Shown in pieces: positions 1 to 5,718 of a stretch of 6,422 bases of DNA (position 1 is the first letter of the stretch; each line of letters opens with the position of its first letter). The stretch comes from an uncultured Sphingomonas sp. (GTDB lineage: Bacteria; Pseudomonadota; Alphaproteobacteria; Sphingomonadales; Sphingomonadaceae): positions 1 through 6,422 of the forward strand of contig CAKTFL010000134.1 in the NCBI GenBank assembly GCA_934555855.1, read 5' to 3'. Position numbers and translations under genes: made by a program. The notes below the pieces were generated by a model, which worked only from the letters and a program-made list of their open reading frames with translations, ran no database searches and was not told where the DNA came from.

Positions 1-84
1 GTCGGCGGTGGTCTCCTGCGCCCAAAGCGGGGTTCCGGCGGTTGCAAGGCCGAGGGCGGCGGCAACTACGTAAAGACGCGACAT
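1..84 (-). CDS. Exported protein of unknown function, N-terminal fragment
   Basis: The minus strand reads MSRLYVVAAALGLATAG, then TPLWAQETTAD, open to the window edge, so only the first 28 residues are present. This looks like a Sec signal peptide: a short basic start (SR), a hydrophobic core of about 15 residues (LYVVAAALGLATAGT), and a plausible signal peptidase I site after LWA, leaving a mature protein that starts QETT. The product is therefore expected in the periplasm, outer membrane or medium. Two ATG codons stand in tandem (85-87 and 82-84). An AGGGAG Shine-Dalgarno (complement of 91-96) lies 3 nt from the first and 6 nt from the second, so the second is preferred. The gene diverges from parE. 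Nothing of the mature domain is visible and no family can be named. The signal-peptide reading is fairly secure, the function unknown. Confidence 0.72.
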   Translation of the reverse strand, partial: MSRLYVVAAALGLATAGTPLWAQETTAD

Positions 85-95
85 CATGTTCTCCC

Positions 96-120
96 TGTAA
101 CGATCGTCATGTAACGATCG
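96..120. repeat. Tandem 11-bp direct repeat TGTAACGATCG in the divergent spacer
   Basis: TGTAACGATCG occurs at 96-106 and again, identical, at 110-120, separated by TCA (14-bp period). A related copy with two mismatches (GGTAGCGATCG) lies at 163-173 in the same orientation. Each contains the palindrome CGATCG. Read on the minus strand, the tandem pair sits directly upstream of the Shine-Dalgarno of the exported-protein gene. The repeat could be a binding site for a regulator of that gene or a slippage duplication in its leader. No known operator is recognised. The rest of the 88-263 spacer shows no convincing promoter on either strand. Confidence 0.6.
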
Positions 121-263
121 CCGCTGAACCGCTGCATCGCGCGCCGTATCCCGGCGGTGCGGGGTAGCGATCGTTTCGCACGCGATGGCAACAGGCGGGC
201 AACAATCCGCCACAACGGCACGCCTGATTGGCGCACGGCGGCAACATGGCCTATGTTCTGCTG

Positions 264-2243
264 ATGGCCGAAGACCTGTTCGCTTCCCCCTCCACTCCCA
301 CCGGCAGTTACGATGCGTCCTCAATCGAGGTGCTGGAGGGGCTGGAGCCCGTCCGCCGCCGTCCGGGCATGTATATCGGCGGCACCGACGAGCGCGCGCT
401 GCATCATCTCGCCGCCGAGGTTCTCGACAATGCGATGGATGAGGCCGTCGCGGGCCATGCGAACCGGATCGAGGTGACGCTGGAGCCGGGCAACCGGCTG
501 ACCATCGTCGACAATGGCCGCGGCATCCCGGTCGATCCGCATCCGAAGTTTCCCGACAAGTCGGCGCTAGAGGTGATCCTGTCGACGCTGCATTCCGGCG
601 GCAAGTTCGCGGGGAAGGCGTATGCCACCTCGGGCGGCTTGCACGGCGTCGGCGTGTCGGTGGTGAATGCTCTTTCGACGGACACGGTGGTGGAGGTCGC
701 GCGCGATCGCCAATTGTATCGCCAGCGCTTCAGCCGTGGCCAGACGCTGGGGCCGCTGGAGCATGTCGGCGCGGCACCCAACCGCCGCGGCACTTCCGTC
801 GCCTTCACGCCCGATACCGAGATCTTTGGGCCTGAATTGAGCTTCAAGCCAGCGCGGCTCTACAAGCTGGTTCGCTCTAAGGCGTATCTGTTTGCCGGCG
901 TGGAGATCCGCTGGCGTTGCGATCCGTCGCTGATCGACGGGGATACACCGCCCGAGGCGGTGTTCCAGTTTCCCGGCGGGCTCGCGGATCACCTGCGCGA
1001 ACAGATCGGCGCGCGCGAATGCGCCACCGCCGACTTCTTTGCGGGGCGTCAGGATTTTCCGGGCGAGCAGGGCCGGGTGGAATGGGCGATCGCCTGGCCG
1101 CTCTGGTCGGACGGCAGCTATAGCTGGTATTGCAACACCATCCCGACGCCCGACGGCGGCACGCACGAACAGGGCCTGCGCCAGGCGCTGGTGCGCGGCC
1201 TGCGCGCCTTCGGCGAGTTGGTCGGGCAGAAAAAGGCAAAGGAACTGACCGCCGACGACGTGGTGGTCGGCGCGGAACTGATGCTGTCCGTGTTCATCCG
1301 CGAACCCCAATTCCAGAGCCAGACCAAGGACCGGCTGACCAGTCCGGAAGCGGCCGGGCTGGTCGAAAAGGCGGTGCGCGACCATTTCGACCATTGGCTC
1401 GGCCACAATATGGATCGGGGCAAGGCGCTGCTCGGCTATGTGCTCGACCGGATGGACGAGCGCCTGCGCCGCAAGCAGGAACGGGAGGTCAAGCGCAAGA
1501 CCGCGACCAGCGCGCGGCGGCTGCGCCTGCCGGGCAAGCTGACCGACTGTTCCGCCGACGATCCCGCCGGCACCGAGCTTTTCATCGTCGAGGGCGATTC
1601 GGCCGGCGGCTCCGCCAAGCAGGCGCGCGATCGCAAGACTCAGGCGATCCTGCCGATCCGCGGCAAGATCCTGAACGTCGCGTCGGCAACCAGTGCCAAG
1701 ATCCTGGCGAACCAGGAAATCGCCGACCTGGTGCAGGCGCTGGGCTGCGGCACGCGCAAGGAGTGCCGCCCCGATAATCTCCGGTACGACCGGGTCGTCA
1801 TCATGACGGATGCCGACGTCGACGGCGCGCATATCGCGACGCTCTTGATGACCTTCTTCTTTCAGGAGATGCCGGATCTCGTGCGCCGCGGGCACCTATA
1901 CCTCGCCCAGCCGCCCCTCTATCGCCTGACGGTGGGCGCCAAGTCCCTTTACGCCCGCGACGACGCGCACCGGGCGGAGCTGGAGCGGACGGCGTTCAAG
2001 GGCAAGAAGGTAGAGGTGTCGCGCTTCAAGGGGCTGGGGGAGATGAACCCCCAGCAGCTTCGCGAAACGACGATGGACCCGGCGACACGGGGCATGATCC
2101 GCATCACGCTGCCGCAGGAATATGAGGAGCGGGCGGGGGTGAAGGATCTGGTCGATCGGCTGATGGGCAACAATCCCGCCCATCGCTTTGCTTTTATTCA
2201 GGAAAATGCGGCGAGACTGGATGAGGAGGCGATAGACGCATGA
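264..2243 (+). CDS. parE: DNA topoisomerase IV subunit B (ParE)
   Basis: ATPase subunit of topoisomerase IV, which with ParC decatenates daughter chromosomes and relaxes supercoils in the cytoplasm. From ATG 264 it has 659 residues. The GHKL ATPase domain shows EVLDNAMDEA (51-60, Mg-ligand Asn56), DNGRGIP (83-89) and the ATP-lid segment GGLHGVGVSVVNA (124-136). The transducer domain carries QTKDRLTSPE (353-362) with its QTK loop. The TOPRIM domain has EGDSAGG (443-449), IRGKILNVAS (465-474) and the metal-binding DADVDGAH (516-523). RFKGLGEMNP (587-596) precedes the C-terminus. The short length without a GyrB insert, LDNAMDEA, and ILNVASATSAK favour ParE over GyrB. The frame stays open upstream to ATG 246 and TTG 228, but family members begin near M(A/S)(E/D)DLF, so 264 is chosen. 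None of the three starts has a good Shine-Dalgarno. The gene appears intact. Confidence 0.95.
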   Translation: MAEDLFASPSTPTGSYDASSIEVLEGLEPVRRRPGMYIGGTDERALHHLAAEVLDNAMDEAVAGHANRIEVTLEPGNRLTIVDNGRGIPVDPHPKFPDKSALEVILSTLHSGGKFAGKAYATSGGLHGVGVSVVNALSTDTVVEVARDRQLYRQRFSRGQTLGPLEHVGAAPNRRGTSVAFTPDTEIFGPELSFKPARLYKLVRSKAYLFAGVEIRWRCDPSLIDGDTPPEAVFQFPGGLADHLREQIGARECATADFFAGRQDFPGEQGRVEWAIAWPLWSDGSYSWYCNTIPTPDGGTHEQGLRQALVRGLRAFGELVGQKKAKELTADDVVVGAELMLSVFIREPQFQSQTKDRLTSPEAAGLVEKAVRDHFDHWLGHNMDRGKALLGYVLDRMDERLRRKQEREVKRKTATSARRLRLPGKLTDCSADDPAGTELFIVEGDSAGGSAKQARDRKTQAILPIRGKILNVASATSAKILANQEIADLVQALGCGTRKECRPDNLRYDRVVIMTDADVDGAHIATLLMTFFFQEMPDLVRRGHLYLAQPPLYRLTVGAKSLYARDDAHRAELERTAFKGKKVEVSRFKGLGEMNPQQLRETTMDPATRGMIRITLPQEYEERAGVKDLVDRLMGNNPAHRFAFIQENAARLDEEAIDA

Positions 2244-2244
2244 T

Positions 2245-2258
2245 CCGGATCGATCCGG
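2245..2258. repeat. 14-bp perfect palindrome CCGGATCGATCCGG after parE
   Basis: CCGGATCGATCCGG is identical to its reverse complement and begins 1 nt after the parE stop codon. With no loop and no following T-run it is a poor intrinsic terminator. As DNA it holds two GATC sites. It may be a protein-binding site or chance in GATC- and CCGG-rich sequence. Confidence 0.4.
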
Positions 2259-2298
2259 CGCCTACGCATACGACTTCCTGAAGGATGGAAGGTCGCTC

Positions 2299-2320
2299 AC
2301 AGCGTCCGTGTTGACGCTGT
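2299..2320. promoter_or_regulatory. Inverted repeat overlapping the argD -35, candidate operator
   Basis: ACAGCGTC (2299-2306) and GACGCTGT (2313-2320) are perfect 8-bp inverted repeats around a 6-nt centre, the size and symmetry of a site for a dimeric helix-turn-helix regulator. The right half contains most of the predicted -35 hexamer (2311-2316), so a bound protein would block RNA polymerase. As RNA it could form a hairpin at the 3' end of the parE message, but no T-run follows, which argues against a simple terminator. The cognate regulator is unknown. An arginine-responsive repressor is an obvious guess, not something the sequence shows. Confidence 0.45.
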
Positions 2321-2340
2321 CCACGCGCTGCCCGTATGAA
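2311..2340 (+). promoter_or_regulatory. Candidate sigma70-type promoter for argD
   Basis: A -35 element TTGACG (2311-2316) is followed after 18 nt by TATGAA (2335-2340), which has four of six matches to TATAAT. TTGACG is a common -35 form in alphaproteobacterial housekeeping promoters. Initiation about 7 nt downstream would fall near G2347, giving a leader of about 50 nt before the argD GTG. This would let argD-argF-hslO be transcribed independently of parE. The call rests on hexamer match and position only. Confidence 0.45.
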
Positions 2341-2346
2341 GCCGAT

Positions 2347-2368
2347 GGGCGGTCCAGTCGGGCCGCCC
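2347..2368 (+). terminator. GC-rich hairpin with T-tract between parE and argD
   Basis: GGGCGGTCC (2347-2355) pairs with GGGCCGCCC (2360-2368) across the tetraloop AGTC, giving nine pairs of which one is a G-U. It is followed at once by TTTCTCGTT. The form is that of an intrinsic terminator, suited to ending parE transcripts. Its first base, however, coincides with the predicted argD transcription start, so on argD mRNA it would be a 5'-terminal hairpin, either stabilising the message or attenuating it. The T-tract is interrupted by C and G, so termination may be partial. The hairpin itself is certain, its role is not. Confidence 0.55.
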
Positions 2369-2392
2369 TTTCTCGTTGGAGAAGAGGAGAAG
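2369..2392 (+). promoter_or_regulatory. argD ribosome binding site with duplicated GGAGAAG and alternative pairing
   Basis: GGAGAAG occurs twice in a row, at 2378-2384 and 2386-2392. The preceding TTTCTC (2369-2374) can pair with the first copy (GAGAAG 2379-2384, loop GTTG), leaving the Shine-Dalgarno AGGAG (2385-2389) free, or with the second copy (2387-2392), covering part of it. AGGAG lies 7 nt from GTG 2397, which fixes that codon as the argD start rather than TTG 2376 or ATG 2415. The regulatory reading is inference. Confidence 0.5.
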
Positions 2393-2396
2393 CCCC

Positions 2397-3593
2397 GTGT
2401 CGATATCCGCGCTCATGCCCGTCTACCCACGGTGCGGGGTGCGTCCGGTGCGAGGCGAGGGCGCCTATCTCTACAGCGAGGACGGACAGCGTTACCTTGA
2501 TTTTGCGTCCGGCATCGCCGTCAACGCGCTGGGTCATGGCCACCCGCATCTGGTGAAGGCGATCGCGGACCAGGCAGCGACGCTGATTCACGTGTCGAAC
2601 CTTTACGGCAGCCCTCAAGGTGAGGCGCTGGCGCAGCGGATCATCGACAACAGCTTCGCCGACACGGTGTTCTTCACCAATTCGGGCACCGAGGCGGTGG
2701 AGTGTGCGATCAAGACCGCCCGCCGCTATCACTACGCCAATGGCAACCCCCAGCGGCACACGCTGATCAGCTTCAACAACGCGTTCCACGGCCGGACCAT
2801 GGGTGCGATTTCCGCTACCAACCAGCCCAAGATGCGTGACGGGTTCGAACCGCTGCTGCCCGGTTTCGCTTATGCGCCGTTCAACGATCTCGACGCCGCG
2901 CTGGCGCTGATCGACGACAACACCGCCGGCTTCCTGGTCGAAACGATCCAGGGCGAGGGCGGCGTGTCGGTCGGTAGCGACGCCTTCATCCAAGGCCTGC
3001 GCCGCGCCTGTGACGAGCACGGCCTGTTGCTGCTGCTCGACGAGGTGCAGTGCGGCTATGCCCGGACGGGCAAGATGTGGGCCTATGAACATTATGGGGT
3101 CACGCCGGATATCATGTCGGTGGCAAAGGGTATCGGCGGCGGATTCCCGCTCGGTGCGTGCCTTGCAACCGCCGAAGCGGCCAAGGGCATGGTGATTGGC
3201 ACTCACGGATCGACCTATGGCGGCAACCCGCTCGCTATGGCGGCGGGGCAGGCGGTGCTCGACGTAATGTTGGAGCCGGGGTTTCTCGATCATGTCGACA
3301 AGATCGGCCAGCGGCTGCGCCAGTCGCTGGAGCAGATGATCCCGAACCACGATCACCTGTTCGAGGGCGTGCGGGGATGTGGGCTGATGCTGGGGCTGAA
3401 ACTGAAGGCGGGTAACGAGCCGCGCGAGTTCGTCGCCCATCTTCGCGACAATCACCAGCTGCTAACGGTCGCGGCGGGCGAGAACGTCATTCGCATCCTG
3501 CCGCCGCTCGTCATCGACGAAAGCCACGTCGCCGAGTGCATCGAGCGGCTGAGCGAGGGCGCGCGCACGTTCGCCGGAGCTGCGGACGACTGA
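2397..3593 (+). CDS. argD: Acetylornithine aminotransferase (ArgD)
   Basis: PLP-dependent class III aminotransferase that converts N-acetylglutamate semialdehyde and glutamate to N-acetylornithine and 2-oxoglutarate in arginine synthesis. Many family members also act on succinyl-diaminopimelate in lysine synthesis. The product has 398 residues, a normal length. Visible features are PVYPRCGV (8-15), DFASGIAVN (35-43), the phosphate-binding NSGTEA (95-100), FHGRT (130-134), ETIQGEGGV (182-190), [13 protein letters not shown] (213-225) with cofactor-contacting Asp215, [14 protein letters not shown] (241-254) with Schiff-base Lys244, and STYGGNPLA (272-280). GTG 2397 is chosen because AGGAG lies 7 nt upstream and homologues begin at about this point. 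argF follows 109 nt downstream, supporting ArgD over other ornithine or GABA transaminases. No defects are seen. Confidence 0.94.
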   Translation: MSISALMPVYPRCGVRPVRGEGAYLYSEDGQRYLDFASGIAVNALGHGHPHLVKAIADQAATLIHVSNLYGSPQGEALAQRIIDNSFADTVFFTNSGTEAVECAIKTARRYHYANGNPQRHTLISFNNAFHGRTMGAISATNQPKMRDGFEPLLPGFAYAPFNDLDAALALIDDNTAGFLVETIQGEGGVSVGSDAFIQGLRRACDEHGLLLLLDEVQCGYARTGKMWAYEHYGVTPDIMSVAKGIGGGFPLGACLATAEAAKGMVIGTHGSTYGGNPLAMAAGQAVLDVMLEPGFLDHVDKIGQRLRQSLEQMIPNHDHLFEGVRGCGLMLGLKLKAGNEPREFVAHLRDNHQLLTVAAGENVIRILPPLVIDESHVAECIERLSEGARTFAGAADD

Positions 3594-3603
3594 CACACAC
3601 GTT

Positions 3604-3689
3604 CCGTTCGCCCCGAGCTGGTCGAGTAGCTGTTTTCCGTTCCGAGTTTCGGGACAGGGAGGGGGGCTCGACAGGCCGGATCCGGACGG
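3604..3689. repeat. Intergenic palindromic repeat, degenerate copy (argD-argF spacer)
   Basis: Two imperfect arms, 3604-3626 and 3667-3689, are inverted to each other (15 of 23 positions match, plus two possible G-U pairs) around a 40-nt centre. The left arm matches the left arm of the second copy before hslO at 20 of 23 positions, and both right arms share TCGACAGGCC. The CCGTTCGCCC...GTCGA type of element is abundant between genes in sphingomonads (recalled, not searched). It ends 13 nt before the argF start, touching the ribosome binding region. Expected roles are mRNA stabilisation or partial termination within the operon; a passive repeat spread by a REP-like mechanism is also possible. 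Confidence 0.7.
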
Positions 3690-3702
3690 GAAGGGGGACA
3701 TC

Positions 3703-4626
3703 GTGCAACTACGTCACTTCCTTGACCTTTCAGATGCCGGCCCCGACGCGATCGCGGCGATGCTGGCCGATGCGCTCGACCGGAAGGCGGCGCGGGCCGG
3801 CCGGCCCAAGGGGGGCGCCGATGCCGACGCGCCGCTCGCGGGCCATGTGCTGGCGATGATCTTCGAAAAGAACTCCACCCGTACCCGCGTCAGCTTCGAC
3901 ATGGCCATCCGTCAGCTTGGCGGCACCTCGATTGTCATGGATGCGGGCTCGATGCAGCTCGGCCGGGGCGAAAGCATCGCGGATACGGCACGGGTCCTGT
4001 CGGGTTATGTCGACGCGATCATGATCCGCACCGATGATCATGCCAAGGTGGTCGAGATGGCCCGATATGCGACCGTGCCGGTCATCAACGGCCTGACCGA
4101 CGCGTCGCACCCCTGCCAGGTGATGGCGGACCTGCTGACCATCCTGGAAAGCGGGCGCGCCTTGCCGGGCCTGAAGGTCGCCTGGCTGGGTGACGGCAAC
4201 AACATGCTTGCGTCGATCATGGAAGCGGGCGGGCTGATGGGCTTCGACGTGGTCGCGGCGTGTCCGCAGGGCTTCCAGCCGTCCGATGCCGATGTTGCGC
4301 GCGGACGCGGACGGGCGCGCGTGGTCGGCACGGCGGCGGAGGCGGTCGAGGGCGCGGATATCGTCGTCACCGACACCTGGATCTCGATGGGACAGGCACA
4401 GGCCGATACCAAGCTGGCTGCGATGATGCCCTTCCAGGTCGATGAGGCGCTGATGGCCCGCGCCAATCCGGGCGCCCATTTCCTCCACTGCCTGCCCGCG
4501 CATCGCGATGAGGAGGTGACGCCGGCGGTGATCGACGGTGACCAGTCGCTGATCTGGGCGGAAGCGGAGAACCGGCTCCATGCCCAGAAATCGGTGCTGC
4601 GCTGGTGTTTCGGGCAGATTGGTTGA
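3703..4626 (+). CDS. argF: Ornithine carbamoyltransferase (ArgF)
   Basis: Transfers the carbamoyl group of carbamoyl phosphate to ornithine, giving citrulline and phosphate, in cytoplasmic arginine synthesis. The 307-residue product has both domains of the family. The N-terminal carbamoyl-phosphate domain carries [12 protein letters not shown] (54-65, phosphate-binding STRTR at 58-62), MQLGRGESI (84-92) and HPCQ (136-139). The C-terminal ornithine domain carries WLGDGNNM (161-168), DTWISMGQ (224-231, the SMG loop) and HCLPAHR (262-268) with the catalytic cysteine. The SMG and HCLP motifs separate it from aspartate carbamoyltransferase. The start is GTG 3703, preceded by AGGGGG (3692-3697), and the protein begins directly with the conserved RHFLDLSD segment. 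Position after argD suggests an anabolic enzyme in one operon. It is intact. Confidence 0.95.
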   Translation: MQLRHFLDLSDAGPDAIAAMLADALDRKAARAGRPKGGADADAPLAGHVLAMIFEKNSTRTRVSFDMAIRQLGGTSIVMDAGSMQLGRGESIADTARVLSGYVDAIMIRTDDHAKVVEMARYATVPVINGLTDASHPCQVMADLLTILESGRALPGLKVAWLGDGNNMLASIMEAGGLMGFDVVAACPQGFQPSDADVARGRGRARVVGTAAEAVEGADIVVTDTWISMGQAQADTKLAAMMPFQVDEALMARANPGAHFLHCLPAHRDEEVTPAVIDGDQSLIWAEAENRLHAQKSVLRWCFGQIG

Positions 4627-4668
4627 TCCTTTCGGCCTGGATCACCATCTGGGTGCTGTTCCGATAGT

Positions 4669-4753
4669 CCGTTCGCCCTGAGCTTGTCGAAGGGGGGTGC
4701 CGCTCTTCCTGGCAGGGAGAAGGGCAGGGCTTCGACAGGCCCAGCCCGAACGG
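4669..4753. repeat. Intergenic palindromic repeat, well-preserved copy (argF-hslO spacer)
   Basis: Arms 4669-4692 and 4730-4753 are inverted to each other at 20 of 24 positions, with one further T-G wobble, around a 37-nt centre that has its own short pairing (TGCC at 4698-4701 with GGCA at 4710-4713). The transcript should fold into a long hairpin. The outer arms read CCGTTCG...CGAACGG. It is the same element as in the argD-argF spacer, but less decayed. The right arm ends 10 nt before the hslO ATG and overlaps the weak GGTGA that would serve as Shine-Dalgarno. The first 42 nt of the spacer (4627-4668) hold only a weak 6-bp hairpin across the argF stop codon. Confidence 0.8.
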
Positions 4754-4763
4754 TGAAACACGG

Positions 4764-5672
4764 ATGAACACGCAGACCCTCGACCTCGACCGCGCGCTCG
4801 GTTTCGCCATCCCCGGCCGCCACGCCCGTGGCCGGCTGGTGCGGCTCGGCCCGACGCTGGACGCGATCCTGTCCGCCCATGCATATCCGCCCGTCATAGC
4901 GGCGTTGCTGGCCGAGGCACTGACGCTGACCGCACTGATCGGATCGACGCTGAAGGACCCGTCCGGTCAGCTCACCATCCAGTCGCGCACCGAGGCGGGT
5001 GTCGTGAGACTGTTGGTGTGTGACTATCGCGGCGGCGAGGTGCGCGGCTATATCGAATTCGATGCAGACCGGCTGGCCGAAGCGCCGGAGGACCCCAGCT
5101 TGTTCGCGTTGTTCGGCCGCGGTTATCTCGCCGTGACTTTCGACCTGGCGACCTCAGGCGAGCGTTATCAGGGCATTGTTCCGCTCGATGGCGAGTCACT
5201 GACGGAGGCGGCGCAGAGCTATTTCACTCAGTCCGAACAGATCCCGACGCTGCTGCGGGTCGGCATGACCCGGCTGGCCGATGGACGCACGGTCGCGGGC
5301 GGACTGTTCCTCCAGCACCTGCCGGAGGGCGAGGAAGGGCGCGAGCGGCTCCATACCAAGCTCGATCATCCCGAATGGGAGCGGATCGCGACGCTTGGCA
5401 GCACGACGGGGGCCGATGAACTCGCCGATCCTGCCCTGCCGCTGGAAACACTGGTCTGGCGTCTGTTCAACGAGGAAGATCAGGTGCGCCTGCTCGCCGC
5501 GGCCGGACTGTCGCGCGGCTGCCGGTGCACGCCGGAGCATTATGCTGCGGTGCTGTCTAAATTTCCGATCGACGAGCAGCGGGCCATGGCCAATGAACAG
5601 GGCGATATCATCGTCGACTGCCATTTCTGCGCGCGGCAATTCCCCGTCCCGGTCGTCGATCCGACTGCCTGA
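4764..5672 (+). CDS. hslO: Hsp33 redox-regulated molecular chaperone (HslO)
   Basis: Cytoplasmic holdase chaperone. When reduced it binds zinc through four cysteines and is inactive. Oxidation, especially with heat or bleach stress, releases zinc, forms disulfides and exposes the client-binding surface. The 302-residue product has the usual Hsp33 core (about 8-200), with RGRLVRLGP (22-30), AYPPVIAALLAEALTLTALIG (40-60 region), QSRTEAGVVRLLVCDYRGGE (73-92) and YFTQSEQIPT (153-162). The C-terminal redox switch has C253-R-C255 and C286-HF-C289, the expected CxC and CxxC, so all zinc ligands are present. A region of charged residues (187-208) precedes the linker. ATG 4764 is preceded only by weak GGTGA (4752-4756). 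The gene follows argF by 137 nt. argD-argF-hslO is a recurring alphaproteobacterial order, so co-transcription is likely despite the repeat between them. Confidence 0.95.
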   Translation: MNTQTLDLDRALGFAIPGRHARGRLVRLGPTLDAILSAHAYPPVIAALLAEALTLTALIGSTLKDPSGQLTIQSRTEAGVVRLLVCDYRGGEVRGYIEFDADRLAEAPEDPSLFALFGRGYLAVTFDLATSGERYQGIVPLDGESLTEAAQSYFTQSEQIPTLLRVGMTRLADGRTVAGGLFLQHLPEGEEGRERLHTKLDHPEWERIATLGSTTGADELADPALPLETLVWRLFNEEDQVRLLAAAGLSRGCRCTPEHYAAVLSKFPIDEQRAMANEQGDIIVDCHFCARQFPVPVVDPTA

Positions 5673-5675
5673 CGG

Positions 5676-5694
5676 GGTGGTTGCCGGCACCACC
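5676..5694 (+). other. Small hairpin in the hslO-queC spacer
   Basis: GGTGGT (5676-5681) pairs perfectly with ACCACC (5689-5694) across a 7-nt loop TGCCGGC. It starts 4 nt after the hslO stop codon. The following bases are TGAAAGG, with no T-run, so it is not a standard intrinsic terminator. It may still protect the hslO 3' end or cap the queC leader. The whole spacer is 46 nt. Confidence 0.4.
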
Positions 5695-5718
5695 TGAAAG
5701 GCTTAGCGACACATCATC

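Noticed and set aside
194..211. Short GGCGG/CCGCC hairpin upstream of parE
   Set aside because: A 5-bp stem with an 8-nt loop is common by chance at this GC content and has no T-run or other support.
121..245. A parE promoter in the divergent spacer
   Set aside because: Candidate hexamers (for example TTCGCA at 175-180 with AACAAT at 201-206, or TGAACC at 125-130 with TATCCC at 147-152) have poor matches or poor spacing, so none is reported.
185..442. Plus-strand 85-codon frame overlapping the parE start
   Set aside because: It is out of frame with parE, overlaps its conserved N-terminus, and its translation is arginine- and glycine-rich without any motif.
567..1895. 442-codon open frame on the minus strand inside parE
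   Set aside because: It is antisense to conserved ATPase and TOPRIM motifs, has no recognisable domain, and long antisense open frames are expected from GC-rich codon bias.
264..2243. GyrB as the identity of the first full gene
   Set aside because: Length, the QTKDRLTSPE loop and ILNVASATSAK after the TOPRIM start fit alphaproteobacterial ParE better than GyrB.
2376..2396. Upstream TTG start for argD
   Set aside because: The good AGGAG lies downstream of this codon, within the extension, and correctly spaced for GTG 2397.
2262..3455. 397-codon open frame on the minus strand over argD
   Set aside because: Same reason: it mirrors a well-conserved aminotransferase, has no ribosome binding site evidence and no recognisable family.
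3730..4880. Long minus-strand open frames over argF and the argF-hslO spacer
   Set aside because: They are shadows of argF, histidine- and arginine-rich low-complexity translations with no domain, and one runs through the palindromic repeat.
5673..5718. A preQ1-type riboswitch before queC
   Set aside because: The 46-nt spacer has only a simple GGTGGT/ACCACC hairpin and lacks the A-rich tail and pseudoknot partner expected of a preQ1 aptamer.
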